Origin: Rhizobium sp. Leaf262 | Lineage (GTDB): Bacteria; Pseudomonadota; Alphaproteobacteria; Rhizobiales; Rhizobiaceae | Direction: 5' to 3' | Assembly (NCBI RefSeq): GCF_001422245.1 | Contig: NZ_LMMM01000015.1 | Coordinates: 13,389-77,388, forward strand | DNA length: 64,000 nucleotides | Shown: piece by piece, positions 1 through 7,642 of the stretch | Numbering within the stretch: the first letter of the stretch is position 1 | How the letters are laid out: the number at the start of each line of letters is the position of its first letter | Notes under the pieces: model-generated | Databases searched by the model: none | What the model was told of the DNA's origin: nothing | Seen by the model: only the letters and a program-made list of their open reading frames with translations | Translations under genes and position numbers: made by a program

Positions 1-31
1 AGGTTTGCGTCACCCTCCCAACCCCAGCGCC

Positions 32-83
32 GGTCCCGCCTCGCCGCAACGCCTTGCGGTGTATCCGAGGGCGGAACGGGACC
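32..83. other. Long imperfect hairpin at left edge
   Basis: Three successive stems pair across this stretch: GGTCCCG (32-38) with CGGGACC (77-83), CCTCG (39-43) with CGAGG (66-70), and CCGCAA (44-49) with TTGCGG (54-59). A GCGGAA bulge lies at 71-76. No coding frame explains it and no T-run follows on either side. It could be the leader or end of a transcript whose gene lies outside the window, or a repeat unit. I do not recognise a known RNA family. Confidence 0.4.
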
Positions 84-230
84 AGTGTGCGGGTGATTCG
101 CGCGCCATTGAGAAAGTTGCAGGGGGAATTTTGGTGTTTTTTGCGGGGTTTCGAGTAAGGGATTGATTTGGTTGGGAAGTATTTTCATCCGCGCAGTGTG
201 GCGTCCGTATCGTAAGACCTGAGGGTGGGG

Positions 231-392
231 CTTACCCCCCTCTGGCCTGCCGGCCATCTCCCCCTCAGGTGGGGAGATCGACTCGTGGTTGGCTCCCGGC
301 CATCTTGGACGTCGAAGATGGAGCGACGAAAGCGCGGCTGGCCGATCTCCCCCCTTGAGGGGGAGATGCCTGGCAAGGCAGAGGGGGGTTAG
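231..392. repeat. Rhizobial-type intergenic inverted repeat (RIME-like)
   Basis: Two arms of about 50 bp, 231-280 and 343-392, are near-perfect inverted copies of each other. Each begins or ends with a run of C or G next to CTCTGGCCTGCC / GGCAAGGCAGAG and carries its own small palindrome, CCCCTCAGGTGGGG or CCCCTTGAGGGG. Elements of this appearance, with CATCTCCCCCTCA cores, are common between genes of Rhizobium, Agrobacterium and Sinorhizobium and have been called Rhizobium-specific intergenic mosaic elements. Family assignment is from memory of the motif. A 63-codon open frame running through it is a by-product of the repeat. Confidence 0.7.
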
Positions 393-650
393 CGGCTGGC
401 TTTGTTCATTGAGGCGGGCACGGGGCACCCTCGGCATTCGCTGAAAAATTCAGGGGCGTCGAGCGATGCCGCTCTTTTATCCAGTCAATCCCGACCATCC
501 CTCACAAGCCCGATTTCTTCACGCCGACGCAGACGCTATCGTTCCGCGAAAACTCATCCATTCCGGCATTTCAAAGCAGCGAATTTGGCGTCTGGTCGGT
601 TGATGTCGCACACGATATCGGCTAAGAACGGCCCGCGACAGCGCATTGAT
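393..650. other. Non-coding stretch between repeat and tRNA
   Basis: No coding frame with a credible ribosome binding site or recognisable protein was seen here. The tRNA promoter should lie in the last 60 bases, but no unambiguous -35/-10 pair stands out. Confidence 0.4.
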
Positions 651-962
651 GTCCACGTAGCTCAGCAGGATAGAGCACAGGATTCCTTTTAATTGGGGGT
701 TGCACTGGGAAACCTATGCAATCAAGCCGCTCAAAGTCGGGGAACGCTTCGCTGGACTTCCAGCATGCCAATCCCGAGCCAAGCCCCGGAGAAATCCGGG
801 GAAGTGTGTAGAGACTGGACGGGCGGCACCTAACGGCTTCATGCCCATGGTGAAGGGACAGTCCAGACCACGAACGCGCCGATCCTTACGGACGGGGCGG
901 CGGCGAAAGTCGAAGTGGTATGAATCCTGGGGTCGGAGGTTCGAATCCTCTCGTGGACACCA
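651..962 (+). tRNA. tRNA-Arg(CCU), split by a group I intron
   Basis: The 5' exon (651-687) and 3' exon (923-962) fold together into a complete tRNA. The acceptor stem is GTCCACG (651-657) with CGTGGAC (952-958). The D-stem is GCTC (660-663) with GAGC (673-676). The anticodon stem is CAGGA (678-682) with TCCTG (925-929). The T-arm has a GGTTCGAATCC core, and ACCA (959-962) is encoded. The loop reads TTCCT/AA, so the anticodon CCT sits at 685-687 and the intron interrupts between tRNA positions 36 and 37. An intron at this site of tRNA-Arg(CCU) was described for Agrobacterium (Reinhold-Hurek and Shub, 1992). Splicing is needed for a functional tRNA decoding AGG. Confidence 0.93.
688..922 (+). 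ncRNA. Self-splicing group I intron in tRNA-Arg(CCU)
   Basis: The 235-nt insert has the marks of a small bacterial tRNA group I intron. The 5' exon ends in U (687) and the intron ends in G (922). A guide sequence GGGGG (695-699) can pair with the exon end ATTCCT to form P1 with a terminal U-G pair. The segments AGAGACTGGACGG and GGGACAGTCCAGACC look like the conserved P7-side strands of the catalytic core. It contains no homing-endonuclease frame, so it should be immobile and inherited vertically. Structural helices beyond P1 and P7 were not fully drawn. Confidence 0.88.
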
Positions 963-991
963 CTTTTTCCAAAGATAATCAATGCATTAAC

Positions 992-1010
992 GGGCCTGAT
1001 AATCAGGCCC
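992..1010 (+). terminator. Hairpin after tRNA-Arg
   Basis: GGGCCTGAT/AATCAGGCCC forms a compact GC-rich stem about 30 bases past the tRNA 3' end, followed by ccgtatttcc. The T-tract is weak, so this is a probable rather than a certain rho-independent terminator. Confidence 0.5.
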
Positions 1011-1158
1011 CCGTATTTCCATCTCCGTGGTGACGGCAGACGAAGTCGCGCCTGAGCGGGAAATGTGGCCGTCGCTATCGTGCGATCAACGGCAGAGATG
1101 CCGTTGATCTGTACAGGTGTTGGAAGACGACCTCGACGATTTCGCTCGCCTGAGCTGA

Positions 1159-2493
1159 TCAAGCCGACATGGTTTTCCCGGCGTAGGGAACGGGCGTTTC
1201 CAGCAAATCGTCCTCGTCCTGCGCTGTTGTGGGCGTCAGTTGTCCTTCCCATTTCGCAACGACTGCCGTTGCTATTCCGTTGCCCAGCACGTTGGTCATG
1301 GTCCGTCCCATGTCGAGGAACTGATCTATGCCCATGATGAGCAGCAGGCCGGCGGCGGGGAGGTTGAACATGGGGATCGTGGCGGCGACGACGACGAGGG
1401 AGGCGCGGGGAACGCCTGCGACACCCTTGCTGGTGATCATCATCGTCAACAGCATGGTGATCTGCTGCCACAAATCCATTTCGATGCCGTAGGCCTGTGC
1501 GATGAACAGGGCCGCAAAGGCCTGATACATCATGGAGCCATCGAGATTGAAGGAATAGCCGAGCGGCAGCACGAAGCCGGACACGCGGGGCTGGACGCCG
1601 AAGGTCTTCAACTGCTCGATCATCTTGGGATAGGCGGCCTCGCTGCTGGCGGTGGAAAATGCAAGCAGCATGGCCGGGCGCAACAGCTTCAGAAGGTCCA
1701 GCACCGGCCGGCCGAGCACTAGGGCACCGGCACCGATCAGGACCGCCCAGAGAACGACCAGGGCCAGATAGAAGGAGGCGATGAATTTTCCGTAGGTGAT
1801 CAGAACGCCGAAACCCTGCACGGTGACGACGGCAGCGATTGCCGCAAAGACTGCAATGGGTGCAAACCGCATGACATAATCGGTGATCTTGAGAATGACG
1901 TGAACGAGTTCATCGATGCAGGTGGCGATCGTCTTTGCGTGGGTCGAGCGCAGCTGGCTCAGCGCGAAGCCGAAGAAGACCGAAAACACCAGAATCTGCA
2001 GGATTTCGTTCGTCGCCATCGCCTGGACGGCGCTGGTGGGGAAGATGTGGCCGATGAAATCCTTCAGGTTGAGGCTGGTGGTCTGAAGGTTCGTCTGGGC
2101 GTCCGCTGCCGGAAGCGCCTGGGCAAGGCCGCTGCCGGGGGAAAACAGGTTGGCAAACAGCATTCCCAGCCCGAGAGACACCAGAGAGGCGGTGACGAAC
2201 CAGCCCATCGAGCGGACGGCCATGCGGCCCACGACGCCGCTTTCGGAGCCCAGGCTGGCAATGCCCGACACGATCGTCGCAAACACCAGCGGCGCGATGA
2301 TCATCTTGATCATCTTCATGAAGATATCGGTGAGAAGGGAGAAATACCCCGCAATTTCCTTGAGCATCGCCTGATCGGCGGCCAGCATGTTGCAGGCGTA
2401 GCCCACACCTATTCCAAGCACGAGACCGATGATGATCGCTCTCGTCAGCTTGTTGATCTTGTTTTCAGTCGCAACCGCAGTGTGCGCAGCCAT
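1159..2493 (-). CDS. Dicarboxylate/amino acid:cation symporter (DAACS family)
   Basis: A 444-residue inner-membrane symporter of the GltP/DctA superfamily, expected to import C4-dicarboxylates or acidic amino acids with Na+ or H+. The family landmarks are present in order: a serine-rich re-entrant loop (STASSEAAYP, 280-289), YSFNLDGS (313-320) and a C-terminal block with MGIDQFLDMGRTMTNVLGN (about 387-405). Length matches the family. AGGAGG lies before the ATG. It follows the aspartate ammonia-lyase gene by 50 bases on the same strand, so the pair probably forms an operon in which this protein supplies aspartate or exchanges it for fumarate or succinate. Exact substrate cannot be read from sequence. 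It could be called dctA or gltP-like; I leave the symbol open. Confidence 0.9.
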   Translation of the reverse strand: MAAHTAVATENKINKLTRAIIIGLVLGIGVGYACNMLAADQAMLKEIAGYFSLLTDIFMKMIKMIIAPLVFATIVSGIASLGSESGVVGRMAVRSMGWFVTASLVSLGLGMLFANLFSPGSGLAQALPAADAQTNLQTTSLNLKDFIGHIFPTSAVQAMATNEILQILVFSVFFGFALSQLRSTHAKTIATCIDELVHVILKITDYVMRFAPIAVFAAIAAVVTVQGFGVLITYGKFIASFYLALVVLWAVLIGAGALVLGRPVLDLLKLLRPAMLLAFSTASSEAAYPKMIEQLKTFGVQPRVSGFVLPLGYSFNLDGSMMYQAFAALFIAQAYGIEMDLWQQITMLLTMMITSKGVAGVPRASLVVVAATIPMFNLPAAGLLLIMGIDQFLDMGRTMTNVLGNGIATAVVAKWEGQLTPTTAQDEDDLLETPVPYAGKTMSA

Positions 2494-2543
2494 GGTCTTA
2501 TCCTCCTGTCAGATTAGGCCTCGTTCGAACGGGTGTTCGAGCG

Positions 2544-3962
2544 TCAGGATGCCGCCGCAAAAGCTTGAGGCCTCGTCAGCATTTCGGGGTTCAATATCTC
2601 GGCGAGCTTTTCTCTGGAAAGCAGGCCTTTTTCAAGAACCAGTTCGACGACGCCCCTGCCCGTCGAATGCGCTTCCACGGCAACAGCCGTTGCTGCCGCA
2701 TAACCGATATAGGGGTTGAGCGCGGTGACGAGGCCAATCGAGTTCTCGACATCGGCTCGCGTTCTGTCCCGGTTTGCGGTGATGTGGGTCACGCAACGGT
2801 TTTCGAGCGTCAGAAACGCCTGCGTGAGATGGGTGATGCTCTTGAAAAGGCTGTGGGCGATGAGCGGCTCGAAGGCGTTCAACTGAAGCTGCCCACCCTC
2901 GGCAGCAAAGGTGATGGCCACATCATTGCCGATCACCTCGAAGGCGACCTGATTGACCACTTCGGGAATGACCGGATTGATCTTGCCCGGCATGATGGAC
3001 GATCCGGCCTGTACCGGGGGCAGATTGATTTCGTTGAAGCCTGCGCGCGGGCCGCTGGAAAGAAGGCGCAAGTCGTTGCAGACCTTGGATATCTTGACGG
3101 CGACGCGCTTGAGGACACCGGACAGATGCACGAATGCGCCGCAATCCTGTGTTGCCTCCACCAGATCCGCAGCGGTTTCCAGAGGAAGCCCCGTGATTGC
3201 CTTCAAATGTCTGCAGACGACCACGGCGTAATCGGGATGCGAGGCGATGCCGGTGCCGATGGCCGTGCCGCCCAGATTGATTTCGTTGACCAGACGGCCT
3301 GCCTCACGCAACCGGTTCTGATCCTCCTCGATCATGACGGCATAGGTTCTGAATTCCTGACCCAGCGTCATCGGAACGGCATCCTGCAACTGGGTGCGGC
3401 CCATCTTCAGCACATCGGCAAATTCGACCGCCTTGCGCTCGAAGGTGTTGCGCAGCACATCCATGGCGTCGATGAGATCGAGAATGCTGCTGTAGGAGGC
3501 GATCTTCAGGGCCGTCGGGTAAACGTCATTGGTGCTCTGGCTCATATTGACGTGTTCGTTGGGGTGCAGACGCGTGTAATCGCCGCGACCGTGGCCCAGA
3601 AGCTCCAGCGCCCTGTTGGCGATGACCTCGTTGGCATTCATGTTGGTGGAGGTACCGGCGCCACCCTGAATGACGTCGATCGGGAAGTGTTCGTTGAGCA
3701 GACCCTGGCGAACCTCCCTGCAGGCCGCAACGATCGCCTCGCCCCGCACAGCGTCGAGAAGCCCCAGCTCCATATTCGCCAAGGCAGCCGCCTCCTTGAC
3801 GGCGGCCAGTGCCTGGATCAAAGATGGGTAGGTCGAAATCGGTATTCCGGTAATGCGGAAATTCTCGATCGCCCGCAGGGTATGGATGCCGTAATAGGCA
3901 TCCGCAGGCACATCGCGATCGCCGAGAAGGTCGTGTTCGCTACGCGTTTGTGAAAATTGCAT
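2544..3962 (-). CDS. aspA: Aspartate ammonia-lyase
   Basis: Deaminates L-aspartate to fumarate and ammonia in the cytoplasm. The 472 residues carry the hallmark blocks of the aspartase/fumarase family: GGAGTSTNMNANEV (about 100-113), SQSTNDVYPT (141-150) and the flexible active-site loop with the signature GSSIMPGKINP (320-330). It is closer to AspA than to FumC by overall wording. I start at 3962 because GGGAGGAAC sits just upstream; an in-frame extension of 30 residues to 4052 lacks conservation. The DAACS symporter follows in the same operon, and a LysR gene is divergent 245 bases away, which suggests LysR control. Two racemases and an acidic amino acid ABC importer lie close by, giving a complete route from D- or L-aspartate to fumarate. 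Confidence 0.93.
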   Translation of the reverse strand: MQFSQTRSEHDLLGDRDVPADAYYGIHTLRAIENFRITGIPISTYPSLIQALAAVKEAAALANMELGLLDAVRGEAIVAACREVRQGLLNEHFPIDVIQGGAGTSTNMNANEVIANRALELLGHGRGDYTRLHPNEHVNMSQSTNDVYPTALKIASYSSILDLIDAMDVLRNTFERKAVEFADVLKMGRTQLQDAVPMTLGQEFRTYAVMIEEDQNRLREAGRLVNEINLGGTAIGTGIASHPDYAVVVCRHLKAITGLPLETAADLVEATQDCGAFVHLSGVLKRVAVKISKVCNDLRLLSSGPRAGFNEINLPPVQAGSSIMPGKINPVIPEVVNQVAFEVIGNDVAITFAAEGGQLQLNAFEPLIAHSLFKSITHLTQAFLTLENRCVTHITANRDRTRADVENSIGLVTALNPYIGYAAATAVAVEAHSTGRGVVELVLEKGLLSREKLAEILNPEMLTRPQAFAAAS

Positions 3963-4207
3963 CTGTTCCTCCCATGTGCAAACTGGTCGTGACACGCAGC
4001 ATTCCGGCGTGATTGGCGGGGACTCCTCACGCTTTCTGCCCCGCCAGTCCAATGCTTAGTCGGACAGACCTATGCAGGTTCGGAATAGTTATGTGGCGCA
4101 ACGGCTTTTGCGGCGGGCCGCGGGGCGGTCTTATTTACGCCAGAATTTTCCATTGGTGGAACGCAATCGCCCGTCTGGCGACAGGGCACCGCGCAGGGTA
4201 GGAACAG

Positions 4208-5089
4208 ATGGAACTGAAGTGGCTGGAAGATTTCCTGAGCCTTGCAAGAACGCGTAGTTTTTCACGCTCCGCCTCGGAGCGGAACGTGACGCAATCGGCG
4301 TTCAGCCGACGCGTCAAGGCGCTGGAACAGTGGCTGGACGTCCAGCTCATCGACAGAAGCACCTACCCGACCACCCTGACCGATGCGGGCCTGCAGTTTC
4401 TCGAAACGGCGGAGGAAACCGTCAGAATGCTGCAGACATCGCGCGCTGCGCTGCAGGCGAAGTCGCGGCCCGGCACGCAGGTCATCTCTATCGCCGCGTT
4501 GCACAGCCTGTCGCTGCAGTTTTTCCCCCGATGGTTCCACCTTGTGGAGGAACAGACAGGCTTTGTCGGCAGCCGGCTGCTTCCCGATGATTTCCACAAT
4601 TGCATACAGGCGCTGGTGGAAGGCACCTATGACTTCCTGCTGACCTATCACCACACCAGCGTCACGGTGCCGCTGGACAGCACCCACTACCCGCACATCA
4701 TCGTTGGCCATGACGAGCTGGTGCCTATTCTGGCGGCGCGTTACCGGGTGTCGGACAAAGCGTCGAACCCGCTGCTGAGCTATGCGCCGAATTCCTTTCT
4801 GGGACGTGTGGCGATGTTTGCATCGTCGCAGCCCGGTGCGCCGCAGACATATATTGCCCACACCAACGAAAACGCCATGGCAGAGGCGCTGAAAGCCATG
4901 GCTGTCGAGGGACACGGGCTTGCCTGGCTTCCCAAAAGCATCATCTCGCGCGAGCTCTCCGACGGTGTTCTCGACATCGTCGGGCCGGCCATTCCGCTGG
5001 AAATCCGGCTCTACAGAAACGCACGCCGCATGCGCCAGGTCGTCGAGACCGTATGGACCGCAGCCTCCAAGATTGAGTTCACGCCGTAA
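4208..5089 (+). CDS. LysR-family regulator (aspA-divergent)
   Basis: A 293-residue LysR-type transcriptional regulator. The N-terminal winged helix-turn-helix covers about residues 1-60 (WLEDFLSLARTRSFSRSASE, then QSAFSRRVKALE), followed by the periplasmic-binding-protein-like effector domain from about residue 90. It is divergent from aspA and is followed, 91 bases later, by a racemase gene, so it probably controls one or both. It is clearly a paralogue of the second LysR at 7643: the DNA-binding domains share the frame WLxDFL...ASERNxxQxAFSRRxxxLExWL and LIDRS, and the two genes each neighbour a racemase. An acidic amino acid or fumarate is the likely ligand, by inference only. Confidence 0.88.
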   Translation: MELKWLEDFLSLARTRSFSRSASERNVTQSAFSRRVKALEQWLDVQLIDRSTYPTTLTDAGLQFLETAEETVRMLQTSRAALQAKSRPGTQVISIAALHSLSLQFFPRWFHLVEEQTGFVGSRLLPDDFHNCIQALVEGTYDFLLTYHHTSVTVPLDSTHYPHIIVGHDELVPILAARYRVSDKASNPLLSYAPNSFLGRVAMFASSQPGAPQTYIAHTNENAMAEALKAMAVEGHGLAWLPKSIISRELSDGVLDIVGPAIPLEIRLYRNARRMRQVVETVWTAASKIEFTP

Positions 5090-5120
5090 ACTATTCGAAT
5101 CGCGAATAGATGCTTCCGAA

Positions 5121-5138
5121 TTAGCATTGGAATTGCAC
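5121..5138. promoter_or_regulatory. Possible LysR site before first racemase
   Basis: TTAGCATTGGAATTGCAC lies 43 bases upstream of the first racemase start. Its GCATTGG...TGC core matches 10 of 13 positions of the corresponding site before the second racemase (6851-6863). The shared wording in front of two paralogous genes next to two paralogous LysR genes is the evidence. An imperfect inverted repeat, CTATTCG (5091-5097) with CGAATAG (5103-5109), lies just upstream. Confidence 0.35.
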
Positions 5139-5180
5139 ATGCCGAGCGAGCATGTCTGCGGAACAACCCGGAGATTCGAT

Positions 5181-5894
5181 ATGCTTGGTATTCTCGGCGG
5201 CATGGGCCCGCTCGCTACCGTCGACTTTATGACCAAGGTCATCAGGAACACACCCGCATCCTACGATCAGGATCATATCGAGATGATCGTCTCCGTGGCG
5301 ACCAAGATTCCCGATAGAACTCGCGCTATTCTCGAACAGGGCGAAGACCCCTTCCCGCTGATGAGAAAGGCAGCCCACGACCTTGTCGAGGCCGGTGCAA
5401 CTCTCATCGCCATTCCCTGCAACACCGCGCACTTCTGGTACGATGCCCTGCAAAAGGAAGTCTCGGTCCCCATCATCCATGTGGTCGATGCCTTCGCAGA
5501 GGCCCTGCCTCCGTCGAGCCGACAGGGATCGACGGTCGGCATTCTGGCGACGGATGGCACGATACAGGCGGAGATATACCAGAAACGGCTGGAACTGCGC
5601 GGCATTCACTGCCTTTCTCCGGATAGGGATGGCCAGGCGGAGGTCATGGCCGCGATCCGCCATGTGAAAGCTGGCGACATTCCAACAGCAACCGGAATTC
5701 TGGAACGACAGGCCGAACGTCTGGTCGAGCGCGGCTGCGCTGCCGTTGCCATGGCCTGCACGGAAATCCCGCTCGCTCTCCTTCATCCCGCCCCGGCTCT
5801 TGCCCCCTTCCTGGTCGATCCGACCGAGGCCCTCGCCCTGGCGTGCATCAACGCCTACGACCGTCACGCGACCCCCATCCTCCTGTCTGCGTGA
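5181..5894 (+). CDS. Aspartate/glutamate racemase family protein (copy 1)
   Basis: A 237-residue cofactor-independent amino acid racemase of the Asp/Glu racemase superfamily. It opens with the family motif MLGILGGMGPLATVDF and has both catalytic cysteines, Cys80 in IPCNTAH and Cys193 in MACTE, so it should interconvert L- and D-aspartate or glutamate. I begin at 5181, the ATG of MLGILGGMGP, with CGGAG upstream; a longer frame to 4920 overlaps the LysR gene and is not conserved. It follows the LysR gene and is paralogous to the second racemase at 6922, sharing the GGMGPxATVDFM start, SVxAG/HVKAGD region and both cysteine motifs. Possible substrates include D-Asp, D-Glu or related acids; which one is not visible. 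Confidence 0.9.
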   Translation: MLGILGGMGPLATVDFMTKVIRNTPASYDQDHIEMIVSVATKIPDRTRAILEQGEDPFPLMRKAAHDLVEAGATLIAIPCNTAHFWYDALQKEVSVPIIHVVDAFAEALPPSSRQGSTVGILATDGTIQAEIYQKRLELRGIHCLSPDRDGQAEVMAAIRHVKAGDIPTATGILERQAERLVERGCAAVAMACTEIPLALLHPAPALAPFLVDPTEALALACINAYDRHATPILLSA

Positions 5895-5976
5895 CCCGAC
5901 TGCGGGTGGCGACGCCACTCGATGAAACGACGGAGACCTCCCCTCCGTCGACTGTTGAAAACAAGAAAGCCAAACA

Positions 5977-6699
5977 TTGAAAGCCTGCCTGCCTCCCTCT
6001 CTCCTCGCCCGCTCCGTCCTGATGATGTGTCTTTTGGCCGGTGCCGGGTGCACAACCTCGCAAACGGAAAAACCCGCCCTTCAAACGAAGCCTGAGAAAA
6101 CCGCGACCTACCCCAGTCCCGAGCCCGTTTCGCTTGCCTATGCGCCGATAACCGACAGCCCGGAATACATGTATCGCGAGATCGTGGATAACGGCTTCCG
6201 CATCGTGGCCAGAGATACGCGCAAGATAAAGCCAAGCCACGTCCGGCAAGTCGTCGATTATGCAACGACCGAAAAGCCCGGCACGATCATCGTCGATCAG
6301 AAGGCGCATTTCCTCTATTTCATCCTTCCCGACGACAGGGCGGTTCGCTACGCAATCGGCGTTGGTTCAGCGGCCAAGGGCTTTCAGGAAGGCGATGCCA
6401 TCATTGACCGCAAACAGACCTGGCCGAGATGGATTCCGACACCGGATATGGTACGCAGAAGCCCCGAGCATTACGAAAAATATCGCGATGGCGTCGATGG
6501 TGGACCGACCAATCCTTTAGGTGCTCGTGCGCTCTACATGCAGAAGAACGGGCAGGACACCTATTACCGGGTGCATGGCACCAACGATCCGTCATCGATC
6601 GGCAAGTCCGTTTCGGCTGGCTGCATCCGTCTTCTCAATCAGGACATTCTCGATCTTTATGAGCGCGTAAAGATCGGCGCACGCATCGTCGTGCTGTGA
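5977..6699 (+). CDS. L,D-transpeptidase, YkuD family, predicted lipoprotein
   Basis: A 240-residue envelope protein that should form 3-3 peptidoglycan cross-links, attach outer-membrane proteins to peptidoglycan, or exchange the terminal D-amino acid of stem peptides. The YkuD signature is complete: His200-Gly-Thr-Asn203 followed by SVSAGCIRLLNQD with catalytic Cys216. The N-terminus is a signal peptide ending in AGAGC, giving a lipobox-like Cys25. The start is a TTG at 5977; an internal ATG would still leave part of the signal. It sits between two amino acid racemase genes, an unusual place for a cell-wall enzyme, 82 bases after the first. Rhizobiaceae carry many such enzymes, so neighbourhood may or may not be functional. 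Confidence 0.88.
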   Translation: MKACLPPSLLARSVLMMCLLAGAGCTTSQTEKPALQTKPEKTATYPSPEPVSLAYAPITDSPEYMYREIVDNGFRIVARDTRKIKPSHVRQVVDYATTEKPGTIIVDQKAHFLYFILPDDRAVRYAIGVGSAAKGFQEGDAIIDRKQTWPRWIPTPDMVRRSPEHYEKYRDGVDGGPTNPLGARALYMQKNGQDTYYRVHGTNDPSSIGKSVSAGCIRLLNQDILDLYERVKIGARIVVL

Positions 6700-6826
6700 T
6701 TTCTGCAACGGGGGCTGCGCTGCGCATCGCAGCCAGCACCCCGCGCCGGGAAACGACCGTCAAAGACAAAAAAGTTTCTCGTTCTTTTTCAATTTCTTGA
6801 CGCCCGAGAGCGCCCTTGCCTCCACA

Positions 6827-6865
6827 TTTTGCAAGACCGATGCAAAATTTGCATTGGCCATGCAA
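6827..6865. promoter_or_regulatory. Phased TGCA palindromes before second racemase
   Basis: Two overlapping-scale palindromes lie 57 to 95 bases upstream of the racemase start. TTTTGCA-N7-TGCAAAA spans 6827-6847 and TTGCAT-N5-ATGCAA spans 6849-6865. Together they place four TGCA half-sites roughly one helical turn apart, a layout typical of LysR regulatory plus activation sites. The neighbouring LysR (7643) or its paralogue (4208) is the obvious candidate binder. Confidence 0.5.
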
Positions 6866-6921
6866 TTAACGTTGTGCCATCGTTCATGCAGTAATATCTC
6901 ACTGCCTGGAAGGTCATTACC

Positions 6922-7641
6922 GTGCGCCAGAAGAGTCTTATAGGTTTACTTGGAGGAATGGGGCCTGCGGCAACTGTAGATTTCATGTCGAAGGTTATTT
7001 CTTTGACGCCCGCCAATTTCGATCAAGACCATGTACCGCTGATTGTACATGACGTACCGCAAATTCCAGACAGATCGACTGCAATCGAAGCAGGAAAGGA
7101 CGATCCTTTTCTTCCGATGCTCTCGGGTATTCGTTTGCTGGATGCGGCAGGCGTCGACTTTATTGCGATCCCCTGCAATACCGCGCACTATTGGTACGAA
7201 AGACTGCAGAAGGGCTGCCGGGCCGAAATCCTGCATATCGCCGACGCGGTCGTCCAACATCTGATCGATACGCAGGGACGCGTCGGTTCGATTGCCGTCA
7301 TGGCGACGAGAGGCACGATTGCAGCTGGCATCTATTCCGAGCGTTTGCTGAAGGCGACAGACCGCGTCATCATTCCCGATGAAGACACCCAGCGGCTGAT
7401 CGACAGGGCCATCGCATCGGTCAAGGCTGGCAAGCTGACCGTGGCGCGCAGCCAGGCGGTCGAGGCGGCGGACAAGCTGACGGCCATCGGCGCCGACTGC
7501 CTGCTGCTGGCCTGCACCGAACTGCCGGTCGTGCTTGGAGATTTTGCCGGAGGACCTGTCATTGCCGACGCGACCGAGGCTCTGGCGCGCGCCTGCGTCA
7601 AGGCCTCCATCGGAACTGCTCCTCTAGCGATGGTTGGCTGA
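6922..7641 (+). CDS. Aspartate/glutamate racemase family protein (copy 2)
   Basis: A 239-residue paralogue of the racemase at 5181, with the GLLGGMGPAATVDFM start and both catalytic cysteines, Cys85 in IPCNTAH and Cys198 in LACTE. It should racemise an acidic amino acid without a cofactor. The start is a GTG at 6922 with GGAAGG upstream. The LysR gene 7643 begins immediately after the stop, so the two are co-transcribed. Phased TGCA palindromes lie upstream. Having two intact racemases in one island suggests two related substrates, such as Asp and Glu, or differential control. A few family members are actually isomerases or decarboxylases of other acids (for example maleate isomerase or arylmalonate decarboxylase), so function is inferred from family and context. 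Confidence 0.9.
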   Translation: MRQKSLIGLLGGMGPAATVDFMSKVISLTPANFDQDHVPLIVHDVPQIPDRSTAIEAGKDDPFLPMLSGIRLLDAAGVDFIAIPCNTAHYWYERLQKGCRAEILHIADAVVQHLIDTQGRVGSIAVMATRGTIAAGIYSERLLKATDRVIIPDEDTQRLIDRAIASVKAGKLTVARSQAVEAADKLTAIGADCLLLACTELPVVLGDFAGGPVIADATEALARACVKASIGTAPLAMVG

Positions 7642-7642
7642 C

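Noticed and set aside
185..376. 63-codon minus-strand frame inside the inverted repeat
   Set aside because: The frame is made of the repeat arms and has no ribosome binding site.
700..978. Small plus-strand frame covering the tRNA intron
   Set aside because: The stretch is explained by the group I intron and tRNA exon; no homing endonuclease motif such as LAGLIDADG is present.
2565..3953. 462-codon frame antisense to aspA
   Set aside because: Shadow frame; aspA on the minus strand has all signature blocks.
5091..5109. CTATTCG/CGAATAG dyad as a terminator after the first LysR gene
   Set aside because: No T-run follows, and the racemase gene begins 70 bases later in the same direction, so an operator or chance dyad is more likely.
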